DNA of 64,000 bases from Distichodus sexfasciatus (taxonomy: Eukaryota; Chordata; Actinopteri; Characiformes; Distichodontidae): positions 3,600,318 to 3,664,317 of the forward strand of contig JAVGVS010000010.1 of NCBI GenBank assembly GCA_032718565.1, given 5' to 3'. This document shows, piece after piece, positions 12,062 to 23,110 of this stretch. The translations under genes and the position numbers were made by a program. A model generated the notes under the pieces. The model searched no databases and was not told where the DNA came from. It was given only the letters and a program-made list of their open reading frames with translations. Every line of letters begins with the position of its first letter. The stretch's first letter is position 1.

Positions 12062-12140
12062 TGATAATTGACACATAACGTGGTATTTCATGTATAACAT
12101 GACTGTAGTATGTGACAAATAAAGAATATTGAATTATAAA
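12062..12140 (+). mobile_element. Retrotransposon 3'-tail fragment, plus orientation
   Basis: CATGTATAACATGACTG then TATGTGACAAATAAAGAATA and TTGAATT is the same tail as the minus-strand copy at 6616-6690. The interval 11704-12061 before it is unassigned. Confidence 0.6.
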
Positions 12141-12286
12141 AAGTTTAAAAACATGTTCTATAGAATAATTGTGTTAATTTAGCTGTAACATAAGCTGTTA
12201 CTTTATTTTAAGAGAGAGATTAATTGTTTATTGTAAGTAGCTCAGGTAGAGCAAAAGAAAAGGGTTTAAGTGCCCTTAAAAAAAAT

Positions 12287-12480
12287 GGGGTTGGCGGTGG
12301 TCTAGTTTTTAGGATAGTTGCCTCTGTACCAAGAGGTTATGGATTCAAATCATACCTCCAGCACTACACTCATTTGGTTTGTGCACGAGACCCTCAACCC
12401 CAAGTTGCTCCTAGTAAAGCTGTCCCTGAAAAATGTAAGTTACGCTGGATGACAGTGTCTGCTAAAATGCTGTAAATGTA
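12287..12480 (+). mobile_element. tRNA-headed SINE with L2-like tail
   Basis: A tRNA-like head (GGCGGTGGTCTAG A-box region; B-box-like GGATTCAAATC at 12341-12351) is followed by GAGACCCTCAACCCCAAGTT and the tail GGATGACAGTGTCTGCTAAA then ATGCTGTAAATG. This tail is the common fish form of TTGGATAAAAGCGTCTGC-type 3' ends shared with L2 LINEs. A related fragment is at 46075-46190. Confidence 0.8.
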
Positions 12481-12559
12481 AGTATTGCTTTAATAAAACA
12501 TTGCTGTGTGTGTCTCTGTGTGTGTGAAGCCTTTTAATTTCTGTGTCAATTCTGGGATT

Positions 12560-12800
12560 CAGGCAAGGTTGAGAGTATCATTTACAGCAAGATCTGTGTG
12601 ATTATTACAAATTCATCTACAAATATTTGGCAGAGTCCCAAATAAGAGGGCGCCATACACTCCTCCTCGCCTTACCCTTACATATCAGCCGCACAGCTCA
12701 CCAAATCATGCCTCCCTGTTGGCTGGAACACATGAATATTAATGACTCGGTTCAGTTTTCTTCTGCGTAGTATGTGGGCTGTTGGGCAGTTGTCTGTCAG
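12560..12800. promoter_or_regulatory. Candidate conserved non-coding block
   Basis: Repeat-free sequence with GTGTGATTATTACAAATTC, CATGAATATTAATGACTC and a CpG-containing middle. These AT motifs suit homeodomain factors. No coding signature is present. Confidence 0.25.
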
Positions 12801-13051
12801 AAAGGTTTTAACCCTTGCTCTATTGTTGTTTTGGATTTTTTGTTAATAGTGATGTGACAGAGTCAGTCAAATAAAATGCAAGTAATAAAAATCAATACAA
12901 AGAAACTAGATTTGAGTGTAATTTAGGACTGATGTAATATGATATTCTAACTGAATGTTGCAAGCCATTGCTAGATCACAGTTTACATTAATTTCCTGTT
13001 GCATTTCTAGAATCTTGATATTATATCAACAACAAGCACTAGAATAATTAA

Positions 13052-13445
13052 TAGGGGTATAAATCATGTTTCTTCACGATACAATACTATATTGATTACT
13101 GCACAATGATTCAATGTCTGCTGATATCACAAAGTATCACAAGTAATTTTTATTCATTTCAGTTAAGGAGCCAGTGCTTTTATATTAGTCAATACCAAAT
13201 GCTGATTTAACCGAATCTCTTCCAATGATATCAAATCACAAAAAGCAAGTAAAATATAATTTCACAATTTTATTCCTGAAATTTAAATGATAAATAATAA
13301 ATAACTTCACTTAATAAAGTTCAGCATAAAGAGTTGTTACAATATGTATGATGTCTGATTGATGTTTTCATTTTAGATCAAAGGTATAGGGTAGCTGATC
13401 ATTGAATTGATGTATTGGTGTATATTGATGAATCATTACACCCTA
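13052..13445. mobile_element. hAT-like MITE (TAGGGGTATAA family)
   Basis: The left end TAGGGGTATAAATCATG and the right end ATGAATCATTACACCCTA are imperfect inverted repeats. Both are followed internally by GATACAAT/ATATTGAT motifs, as in the fish MITEs that begin AGGGGTGTAA. The interior is AT-rich and non-coding, about 394 bp in all. Family membership is inferred from ends only. Confidence 0.65.
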
Positions 13446-14100
13446 GCAATTAGCTGGAGAGACTCAACTCTTGGACAATTTAAAAAGGAGGACAAGCTGC
13501 CTGGTATGTTATTAATCTTTCTGTCTACTAAAAACTTGGAGCTGCATTGGGCGAATTTGGCTATAGAGCCTCATACACAGCAGGATTGAATGTAATCGGT
13601 CAGATAGCTTCAGCTACCATTATTACCATGATTACTTTATAATAATCTGTTTGCTGTAGTTTAAGGAGCAGTCACATATGAGGCATAATATTTTGGCCTG
13701 GCAATGTATAGGCATTGATTAAGAAATTGGAAAAACAGATCAAACTGATATGTTCATACACGATTTTGAAGCATGAAAAAAGCCCTCTCTCAGCACCATC
13801 TTTCAAACCATTACTGATGGAGAAAGCCGAGCGCGAAGACCGTTTTCATCTCCGGTCTCTGTCTGGAGCTTTCTTTTTTCGAGGTCTGCTTTTAGATATC
13901 TTATTGTGGAAGGATGATGTTGAGTGAAAGGTGCATCAGATAAGGGTAAGAATTCTTTTTCATTCATTTCAAAGTGCTAGTTTTGGGGTTGTGGATTAAA
14001 TCATCTTCTATTTATGAGCTGGCCTTGAAAGCACTGTGCTGCCGGGAGGAGATGCAAGGTTTTGCTGTTCCCCACTTTTCTTTAGACCTTTCTGTCTTTC
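13446..14100. other. Unassigned DNA
   Basis: Single-copy sequence. The short block near 13800-13925 has mixed GC content, but its open frame has no protein similarity I can recognise. Confidence 0.4.
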
Positions 14101-14105
14101 CCATG

Positions 14106-14106
14106 C

Positions 14107-14145
<39 letters not shown>
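14106..14145. repeat. (TC)n microsatellite
   Basis: A run of TC dinucleotides with a single CGC interruption. Reading frames across it give only Arg-Glu repeats. Confidence 0.95.
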
Positions 14146-14150
<5 letters not shown>

Positions 14151-14518
14151 TATCTACCTCCCTGTCTTGACTGTAGGGAATTGGTTGATTTTCAGTTTGC
14201 AGCATTCTGCTGATTCTTCACTCTCAACTGATGAAGTACGATGGCGTAAAGGGGCAATAAATGAATAATAGAGAATCAATGTTCTTGTTACCCTCATTCA
14301 GCCTTGTTAGCTTCATTCTGGTCTAAACACAGGGCCGCTGTTGGGTGAATATTTTGGGAAAGGAGGACCATCCTTGGCATTGGTGTGCAGCCTTGCAATC
14401 CTGGATGTATTTTCCTACAACTATGACAGTAGGTGATATGTCATTGCCATGTCAATTTCACTGATGTTCAGAGAATGGTTCAGCATCCAAAATATTGGAT
14501 GCAGATGCAAAATATTGG

Positions 14519-14770
14519 AGGCAGTTGGTAGCAATGGTTGGGCGTTTGCCCGGTGATCAGAAGGCCGCCAGTTTGAATCCCAGACCAGTAAAGATACCAT
14601 TGAGGGACTCATGAGCAAGGTACTGTCCCCATGCAGTGCTCCGCGAGCGCTGGCCATGTTAGCTGCCCACTGCTCCTTCACGGATGGGTCAAATGCAGAG
14701 GTCACATTTCTTTGTGATGCACTTTGTGCTGTGGTGTCATGTGTTCACAATGATGAATAATCACTCACTC
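14519..14770 (+). mobile_element. tRNA-derived SINE, copy 2
   Basis: Full-length plus-strand copy: head GGCAGTTGGTAGCAATGG, B-box-like GTTTGAATCCC at 14571-14581, middle GATACCATTGAGGGACTCAT, and 3' body ACTGCTCC, GTCAAATGCAGAGGTCACAT and GTGTTCACAATGATGAATAA. It forms an inverted pair with copy 3, 188 bp downstream. Confidence 0.92.
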
Positions 14771-14958
14771 TATACATGCAGTCAACAGGATTCTTTTAGC
14801 CAAGGTCAGTTTTACTGTAGATGATTTCAAAACCATTTCGAAACCAGCTAATTTTGGTTAGAAATATTGCCTAGTCCATTGCTCACATCAGTGGTTATCT
14901 ACTACATATCCATGTTAAATTAGCATTTTATTGATTTAATTTGTATCCAGACTTTTTT
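14771..14958. other. Spacer between inverted SINE copies
   Basis: Unique spacer separating two SINE copies in opposite orientation. If transcribed, it would form the loop of a long imperfect hairpin. Confidence 0.6.
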
Positions 14959-15211
14959 GTGAGTGATTAAGTGATTTAAGTGACTGATTATTATGAACAC
15001 ACCACAGCACACAGTGCACCGCAACAAAATCTGACCTCTGCATTTGGCCCATCTGTGAAGAAGCTGAGATTGGCAGTGCCCAGGGAGCAGTGCTTGAGGA
15101 CAGTACCTTGCTTATGAGTACCTCAGTGGTATCTCTACTGGTCCGGTATTCGAATCAGCAACCTTCCAATCATGGGCCGAATGCCCTGACGGTTACGCTA
15201 CTAACTGCCGC
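14959..15211 (-). mobile_element. tRNA-derived SINE, copy 3
   Basis: A reverse-orientation copy: 3' terminus at the left (GACTGATTATTATGAACAC), body CCACAGCACACAGTGCACC, and tRNA head at the right ending GTTACGCTACTAACTGCC. Near full length, with the same sub-blocks as copy 2 but inverted. Confidence 0.92.
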
Positions 15212-15534
15212 TAAATGTTTTGCCAGTGCAACCTTTATATAGCACACAAGTTTGCTTGATAATATTAGCTAAACTCTACAACTACCAAGAAAGGATTTGT
15301 AATTCTGATGCAGATTTTAATAACTGAAATTTGATGTTGCTTTATTGTCTTTAATAATAATTTGAAGTTGCAGTTTGTATTTTGCTAGACAATACAGAAT
15401 GAAAACATTTATAACATGGTTAAAGGGGTTTCTTTGTTTGTTTCTTTTTTAATTGTTACTACTCAGCCAGTTTGACTTTAAAAACACATAATTTCCAACA
15501 TTTTCTGATCAACAGTAACTTTCTTTACTAACTA
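15212..15534. other. Unassigned AT-rich DNA
   Basis: Nothing recognised apart from T-rich tracts near 15435-15455. Confidence 0.4.
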
Positions 15535-15610
15535 ATTCATTCATTATCCAAACCGCTTAATCATTATCAGGGCCGCTGGGACCGGAGCATTTCACAGGCG
15601 CAAGGCTGGG
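15535..15610 (+). mobile_element. Fragment of the dispersed fish repeat 'CATTCATTATCC...GGGTCGC'
   Basis: CATTCATTATCCAAACCGCT followed by a degraded GGGCCGCTGGGACCGGAGC and CACAGGCGCAAGGCTGGG matches the start of a family with longer copies at 32950-33230 and 43858-44190. The copy is 3'-truncated. Confidence 0.7.
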
Positions 15611-15799
15611 TACTATCTAATTCACTTTCTTTAAAATAATAAGTGGTCATTTATAATTAGGTGGTCAGTGAAAATAAGTCGATGGGGATTAGTATGATAA
15701 GCAGTGGGGATTAGTATGTAGGTGTTCCCAATAACATGCTATTGAATATAAATAATTAACAAATGGCTATGTTTAATTTAAAAAGATTGAATGCAGTGA

Positions 15800-16100
15800 C
15801 ATTACAGGCTTATCTGCCCTGATAGCAATGCATTTTTGACATTGAGACCTGGGGGGAACTATGCTTTGGTTCGTCTCTGGCTTGACTAATTATGGCCTGT
15901 AGCACAAGCCATCCAAACAAAGAACTGCTGCTGCAGTGTCGAGTATTCACAGTAAATATGAATGCTGCCTCACTCCATGTTACTCCTTGCAAATGATCAA
16001 TAGGTTTCTCTGCAACTTGAGAAGAGCTGCTCATCTGAGGATGCATGAGAGACGAGTATAATTAACATTCAGTCCAGGAGAGCAATTCAAAATCTAGTCT
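15800..16100. promoter_or_regulatory. Candidate conserved non-coding block
   Basis: A repeat-free block with TGACTAATTATGGCC (a TAATTA core) in balanced-composition sequence. The minus-strand open frame here has no recognisable domain. Regulatory function is inferred only. Confidence 0.25.
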
Positions 16101-17100
16101 GAGGTCTGGAGGAAAGTTTCCCCTTTGTATTGCTCTGCTGTAATCTATATTCCTTTCTACAGAGCAAACTCCTGTGACTGAGCTGCTGTTTATGATGTGC
16201 AATATATCTTTGGTGCTAAGTTGTGGGTTCACCCCGGGCTACGACAAGACAAATTAGTTTAATAATATTGGTGGTGGCAAGAACTCAGGATTGCATTCTT
16301 CTCGAAACAGAGTTATTTTTAATGTACTCTTTAATATCATTAGTTAGAGGCTGTACTCCAGGTAGTTTCCACCTTGTTGTAGATCTATACCAATATGAAA
16401 AAAAGCCATTATTGCAATCGTCTGTCTGTACTACAGCTTCTTTAGAAAGATTTTTATCCATTATTAGCTGATTTTAAGATCTAAGATGGCATAAACCTAG
16501 CATTGTGGTCTGGTCATTGCTTGGGCTTGAGCTGTTTTAATTATGTGCCAGCTCTCAGCTTAAAGCTATCTGTGATAAACACAAGCCAACTTTGTCCGTC
16601 ACACTAATTCCAATGGTCATATGCAGTTTGTGTCCCAGTGATATCTTCCAGATACCTAAAGGCCTGCAACTGATCAAGCTACGACCTGTAGCTTGAACTC
16701 CAGCCAACTAAACCCTACTGCGTGCTAAAATTGTGCCTGACTGCCTGTGTTGTGAGTGTGGGTCTGTGTTTGTTTTTGTATATATTCTAAAATAGGTCTA
16801 CATATTTCTTAATGGAAGATGCAGTGTCAAACATAATAAATAATCAGTACATTCACTCTAATTCAGTCTTAGTTTATTCACTCTTCATTTCACCCTCAGC
16901 AACAGCCCCCCACTTTGGGAAATACCAGGTTAACATATCCTCAAACTTACAGCTGCATCCTGCATCAGTTGTCGTTCTCACGACAGCAATCATCACAGTT
17001 TTTACAGCTAGATTTTCTTAGTTTATATTGATGAATGATTTGGGCATAGTACAAAAACGTTAAAAATTACACTCCTACAAGTTTGTACAAAAAGTCCAGT
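16101..17100. other. Unassigned single-copy DNA
   Basis: About 1 kb with no recognised repeat, RNA gene or exon. Confidence 0.4.
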
Positions 17101-17900
17101 AATGAGGTAGCAGATTCCCCTGCTTCCTCTCATGTCAGTCTCATAGCAGTGTTGTGTACCTTAATCCGAACCCTGCGTCTTTAATCCGCCTCCATTTGTT
17201 AACAAGGCACATTGCATGCATCTCGTAGCGTCTCATAACACTGGCTGCTTAGCAATAGTGAAGTATTTTGTTGCTTGACATTGACCTGCCGCTACAGTTC
17301 ACCCCTTAGGCAGTAGAATTGGAAAGCACCAAGAGTGGCACATCCTGAGCCTGAATGGCTTCCGGACATGGCCCTGCATTAAATGATTAGACTCTTAATT
17401 GCGAGCTGTTCGTGTTATTTGAATCTTGACTTTAATACCCCCTTTTTTATGATGTGCGAGAAATGCACTTTGCTGGAAGTGCTCGCCTGTGGCAGTCGTC
17501 CCGATGATTAGTTCTCTTCGTGGTGCAAAAAGCTCTCTGAGCTTAACTCAAGTCAATTTGACTCTATGTGATTCAGCACTAACGCCTGTCAGCCTGGCCC
17601 TGCTGACCCCCTTTATTATGTTTAGTTGATTTAATAGGATTTGCCGACTATTTCCTTCAGAAAAGGGATTTCTGTCTGGATTTAGGTGGAAAGTGTAACG
17701 GTATGGATAACCCTGCCTTGGCTTCAGTCATTACTGGATGATAATGCTATTAAGGGGATAGAATTAGCTATATGATGTCTGTGTGACTTTTAGTCTGAGG
17801 AAGATGAAAGCCAGAGATCATACGAGTACTCTGACTACTTTACATCACGTCTCTTCTTTCATGCAGCTCTCTGCAAAAGTCCCAGTGAAGTGAGGTTTGT
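17101..17900. promoter_or_regulatory. Strong candidate conserved non-coding block
   Basis: Eight hundred bases without any recognised repeat or usable reading frame, of even composition and dense in complex motifs: GCATTAAATGATTAGACTC and CTTAATTGCGAGCTG near 17380-17410, and CCCTTTATTATGTTTAG and TTGATTTAATAGG near 17610-17640. It is one of the most regulatory-looking stretches of the window. An alignment to other fishes would be decisive. Confidence 0.4.
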
Positions 17901-18004
17901 TACAATGCCTAGCTGGTGCTTCACACGCTCATTCACCCTATTGTCTGGAGTGATACTGTGCAAGGCTGGACACCTTTTTTTTAAAATTACCTGTCAATGT
18001 CAAT

Positions 18005-18530
18005 AACCTGCCATACCACCTGTAGTTCACACTAGGGATCTAAAGCTAAGCAGGTTTGGGTGTGACCAGTGCTTGGATGGGAGAACAATTAGAAAAGCTG
18101 TTGAAAGAGGTGCGTGTGGAATCAATGGGGGGGTGCCATTCTTCACTGTTTGTGGATCCCAATGCTACAGTGCATTAGTGTTGTAAAATAGATGCCAGCC
18201 TTCAGATGAGATGTAAAACTGAGGTCCTGATTCTCTGAAGTCATAAAAGATCCCTTGCCATCTTTCTAAAAGAGTTGGGGGATGGAACCCTGATATGCTG
18301 CAAGCTGACCCACTTATGGTCCTTTCAGATTCGGCCTTGTAATCATCCACTATTTGCAACTGGTGAAATCTCTCCTGCCGCTTCACCACCTTACACAATG
18401 TGTGATGAGTGAATTGATACTGCATAGCTGCTGTCACATGATCCAGGTTGATCTGCACATTGGTTGAAATGGCTGTGCAGCGACTCAGTACAGTGCTTTG
18501 GGTATCTAGAAATGCTATATAAATCAAACA
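18005..18530 (+). mobile_element. SINE3-type retroposon (5S-rRNA-derived head)
   Basis: The first ~90 bases retain 5S-rRNA internal promoter blocks: CTGCCATACCACC, the A box AAGCTAAGCAGG near 18043-18054, and the C box GCTTGGATGGGAGA at 18071-18084. The body has CAGCCTTCAGATGAGATG-like sequence, and the 3' end reads AGTGCTTTGGGTATCTAG then AAATGCTATATAAATC, the LINE-like tail of SINE3. It is not a functional 5S gene, since the similarity stops after the C box. Confidence 0.9.
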
Positions 18531-19580
18531 TTAATCCAATTATCCATTCAGTGAGACCAGAACTATTCAGGGGGGATAGTAGAGAGAGGTTAGAAGCATA
18601 TTGCAGAAGCAGCAATGGCCTCTTGCCACCGTTATCACTGTTTCTGCTTCATACATGGACATGAAAACCCTACATGACCTCAACCAACTTTATATAAACT
18701 TAAGCTGTGTTTTCAATTTGAAACACCAAATCAGCAATAGCCAGCAAGTGGCCATCATGAACCAACTACTAATCTACACTGCTTCCTTTTCTTAACTAGA
18801 AATTTCCAACAGAGTGCTGATTTTCCGAAGCTCTGTAGACCTTTTAGCTGACCTTTGTAAAGCAACATGGAAATCCTGACTCCACTGAATCAATTAACCC
18901 CTCAGATGTCTGCTCATTCTGTGGTCCGAGAGAGTGCACCAGGGAACGCCAAATGATCTGCACTAAGTAGCAGAGATTACACGAAAGAGGGTATTAAACC
19001 TCTGCAATGGCTCTTGATGGCTTGTTAAATTGCTATTACGCCTCCAGTAGACAGCACGCACAGAATGGGGTGAGACGTCCTGTAATACCTTCTCTTTTTT
19101 TTTGGAAGAAAAAGTTAGTATGAATAAATGTATCTCTACATATGCAGTTGGTATATGGTTAAAAAGCTCTGGGCTAAACTTAAATGAAACAAGAACAATT
19201 AACTGCCAAATGTTAAATGTACATCATGGGTTTACGTCCTTATTGAAATCAGAGATCTGTTTTTACATAGTTTTACCATTTGGATTGTGTGAAGAATTGC
19301 AATTTAATCAACTCTTGGTTTAACGAACAAACTTGCAACAAAAAGTCACATTAATGAAGGTTGGTCAGCAAGTAAAAACTAGGCCAAAACAGAAGTCTGC
19401 CAAAACCGCTATGAAAATTAGTGTGAAGAACAGTAAGCACTAAAGCCAAGAACTGGGCAGATAATGATGTGATGAAGGGGCTTTATGGCATAGACTATTT
19501 TGTTGGGAAGAATTGCAACAAAATAGTTGTAGGGTTCACTACAAGAATTCTGGTAGATAGTGGACAGCAAATGAAGTATT
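18531..19580. other. Unassigned single-copy DNA
   Basis: No repeat family or gene recognised. The part near 18890-19080 is of balanced composition and could be constrained, but nothing specific supports this. Confidence 0.35.
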
Positions 19581-19781
19581 TTCACACAGTGCACCACAAT
19601 GAAATGTGACCTCTGCATTTTACCCATTTGTGAAGGTGCAGTGAGTAGCTCACATGGGCAGCGCCTGGTGAGCAGTGCTTGGGGACGGTACCTCGCTCAT
19701 GTGGTACCTTTACCGGTCCAGGATTCAAACCGGCGTCTTTTCAATCACACGGTGAATGCCTGCGTTACACTGCCAACTTCC
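19581..19781 (-). mobile_element. tRNA-derived SINE, copy 4 (3'-truncated)
   Basis: Reverse copy starting within the body (CACACAGTGCACCACAATG) and ending at the tRNA head (GGATTCAAACCGGCGTC then GCGTTACACTGCCAACTTCC). The distal ATAATCACTC terminus is missing at the left end. Confidence 0.9.
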
Positions 19782-20840
19782 TACTAGTAGTTATAAACTG
19801 CGCTAGGACTTACATATTTTTACGCTTTTTAGACAGTCTTTGCAGCTGATAGTCTTAAAAGCAGTCTGAAAGAGTTCACCTTAAGATTACTGGACCACCT
19901 ATGAAGACCAGCTTTAACCAGGGTGAAATCTAAAACTAAGTAAAATTAGGGGTTCTACTTTTAGTCCAATCATCATCACACCTTTGCAGCACAAATTGAA
20001 ACATATTACTAAAGAAAATGTGGTGTTTTTCAGGGACACAAAGTTAAAATGCCTCAATTGTTCTAGACTAATAAATGAAACTCTTAGTCTGTTTTAGTGA
20101 CAAAGAAACAAGACTGTGCTGCAGAATGAACACAAACGTGTTCAGACATAGTCAAACAATTATTACATTTCAGACAGTGTAGTGTAGAAAATTAGATAAG
20201 ATTGTGTAACTTAATTTCTTTGATTCATTTCAGATTTATATATTACAAGACTGCTATCATACCTTTGTTAGCTTGTGTAACTGATAGTCTGATTGAACTT
20301 TCTCAACCTCAGTTAGACCTCTCACTGTTTGGGCTGTGCTTCACCCTCCACACCCAGGCCATCTGATCATTCATACCCAGTTATTACATTTACATTTGTC
20401 GCACTAATTATGTTTGTCCTTGTGAACTCAATCGTCCATCACATTAACTGAACCAAGTTAGTAAACACACACACACAAACACATCCTTGTATAGACTCTG
20501 AAAAGACATACAAGGCATGTGACAAAGAGACACCACAACATTATACATATGAGACCTCAACCTAAGACATTAATTTGCAATCAACATGCAATAAAAACCC
20601 ATTAAAACATTATACGTTTTGCCATGGAAATTAGTTCCGGAATGATATATCATTCTGGCTTAACCAGAAGGAAAGTTATTTAAGCCGTAAATTGGAAGCA
20701 TGAGGTTTGTGTGTGTCTTTGAGAAGAAAAATAGAGAGGCTTTGTAACATGTGCATACTTTGAGTTTCTCAATCACGTCTTCTGCAGCAAGGCATCTTCA
20801 CCATTTCTGAGTTGGTGAATGGAGGCTCTCCGACTTCAGA
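19782..20840. other. Unassigned AT-rich DNA
   Basis: Single-copy-looking sequence with a short CA run at 20466-20478. No gene or repeat family recognised. Confidence 0.4.
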
Positions 20841-21130
20841 CACTCCACTCCGTTTTTAATATCTCTTTTAGTTCCACTTCAGTGGCTGTAGCAGCTGGAA
20901 AGCTTCCGATGCATCTGGCAATTTCAGTCAAAGGACTGCTAGCATCCTGGAGTAAGTAAACTAGACGGGGAGGAATTATCAGTGCAATTAAGCCATATGC
21001 TGATGTAAGATGCGGATCTTTGCTGAGATATATGCAACAGCGGCTGCAGTAGCCATTGTTGTCTAAACACTGGCAATGGTAATGATGTAATGTGTAATAT
21101 TTGCCATTGTTGACTGCTTACAGTAATTGA
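20841..21130. promoter_or_regulatory. Candidate conserved non-coding block
   Basis: A complex, repeat-free stretch including GGAATTATCAGTGCAATTAA. It is marked on texture only; no coding support. Confidence 0.2.
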
Positions 21131-21790
21131 ATAAGAAACTAAAATGTGTTTAGCATCATAAATAAACTGAATGTCTGCATTCCACATCCAGGGTCGAAAT
21201 ATGACACTCCAGCACTCGAATTTCTCCCAACAATATCACTGATATTATTACTGATATTATGCAAGATGAATTTTGACCTTTTTTGTTTCAAACCAGTATC
21301 ACAAATCAATATTTGCAAATTCTTTCTTATTAAAGCCCAGGTGCATATTGATTGTATTTTTATAGAGAATTTGTCTGCTCAGTATCTCAGAGAGCGATGA
21401 CATTTTTAGAGTGGCAAGTCTCTCACTTTCAAAGCAAAAAAGTGCATATACTTATTGAACTTTCTCTAGCAGGTTTAGCTTCACTCCTTAACAGGAATAA
21501 AAAAATGTATCTGAGAGTAGAACAACCCATTAGAAAATTGGACATTGAAGCAAATGGGATCCTGTCATGCTTTAGGTATAATCATGTGTTGGGGATGTGT
21601 GATTTAGTCTCATATGCCTCTTTTTTTAATTACATTTTGTTCTATGCGAGTGGAGAAAGTAATTAGGCCATTTATTTCGGCTTACATGTGTTGGTTACAG
21701 AGGTTCACTCTTATGGGAAATATTTTGTATGTTTAGTAGCCAGTGATGTATATAATGTGAAGTGAGAGGGACTAGATCTGAAACTAGATC
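21131..21790. other. Unassigned DNA with overlapping short open frames
   Basis: Two overlapping plus-strand frames (21146-21400 and 21352-21666) have no recognisable protein features. I see no repeat family here. Confidence 0.35.
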
Positions 21791-22023
21791 ATGGGCAGAT
21801 GATAGCGTAACGTTTAAGGGCGTTTACCCCGTGGTTCAAATCCCAGGACCGATAAGGTATCACTGAGGGACTTATGAGCAAAGTACTGTTCCCAAGCACT
21901 GCTTCAAGGCACTGCCAGTGTTAGCTGCTCACTTCTACTTCACGAATGGGGTCACATTTCGTTGTTGTGCACTGTGTGCTGTGCTGTGTTCACAATGACA
22001 AATAATCACTCACTTTCACTTTC
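21791..22023 (+). mobile_element. tRNA-derived SINE, copy 5
   Basis: A plus-strand copy in which part of the tRNA-like head is lost (from the A-box region straight to GTGGTTCAAATCCCAGGAC). The body and the 3' terminus GTGTTCACAATGACAAATAA are retained. It abuts an inverted fragment of the same family. Confidence 0.9.
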
Positions 22024-22117
22024 AGTGTTTTGCAATGGTACCTTGCTCATGAGTACCTCAGTGGTTCCATTAGCAGATGAACCGGCGTGAACTCCACCAA
22101 ACGCTATCAATTGCCCT
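22024..22117 (-). mobile_element. tRNA-derived SINE fragment, inverted next to copy 5
   Basis: GCAATGGTACCTTGCTCATG then AGTACCTCAGTGGTTCC and CTATCAATTGCCC is the head half of the same SINE in reverse orientation, directly after the 3' end of copy 5. The arrangement is a fold-back pair. Confidence 0.8.
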
Positions 22118-23110
22118 TTGTTAAATGTTTTGAAGGATAATGGCATGGACCAGGGCATCATCACTTTACTTTACCCTAAGAATCCTCAGCATTGGTTCAC
22201 CCTCGAATGTATCCATTGCCCAGTTGTATCCTCTGGCATCACAACTTCTGAATGGATCGATCACCTGCGTCCTTCCTGTGTGAGCAATGGGAAAATTTCG
22301 CCGAAAGCGCTTTACTTTCCGACTCCCAATATTCTTTATCATCCCTCTGATTTCCTGTGTGGATAAGATGGTGAGGGAGATTGATGAATGAGGGAAATTG
22401 GTTGGCAGGTGATTTCTCTCACAGCTCCATTCATCTGTGGCGGCACTGTTTTCCGAAGCTGCCAGTCAAGTGACAGTGCTTTGTTCTGGTTAAAAAGGTG
22501 TGAGCCAGTGAGCGAATGGTGCTGGATTAGTTGTCGTCAACAATAATGCCTGTGGCCAGAGTCCAGCACTTGCCCGACCAAATGACTTATTTGAGCAAAT
22601 GTTCAGACCCCTGAATTGGTTCCATACCAAAAGCGTGCAGTTTTAGGCAGGTGGATGATTAGTGATAATGAGATCTTTTCATGAAACCTTTTCAATTTTG
22701 GCATCTTATTGCCTTACTAATTTATTATTCTTTGGTTTTATAATCCTTGCCAGTTTTGCTGTTGTAGGATTAGATTATAAGCCATTACAATGCCGATTTT
22801 CGTCAGGTGTTTTTGCGCAGTTCTGGTTGGATTTGCGAGTCAAAAACAAAATTTGTGGCCTCAGGCCACCTCTGGCTGTGCTGCAGAATAATTTCACACT
22901 TCACTTGAAATGGTTAACCACCATTTCAACAGGAATGCAAAAACATCTTTTGGGTGTAAGGCCTCTCATTATAGATGTGTTTTGCTCATGTTTGCTGACC
23001 CGAATCTGCCACCTTGTGCAGTGGTTTGGAGAATATGGGAGCTTAGGGTTAAGTAGAGAGCAAGAAAGCAAGGCCAGTGCCACGTCCTGCCCAGAGCGTC
23101 CACATCTATG
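22118..23110. other. Unassigned DNA; longest open frame not credible as a gene
   Basis: The 149-codon frame at 22662-23111 is among the longest in the window, with a hydrophobic N-terminal stretch, but shows no recognisable family, splice structure or neighbour. It is most likely chance. The block 22380-22640 is repeat-free and complex and could be regulatory. Confidence 0.4.

Noticed and set aside
18005..18100. 5S rRNA gene
   Set aside because: Only about 90 diverged bases resemble 5S, continuing directly into SINE body; it is a SINE3 head.
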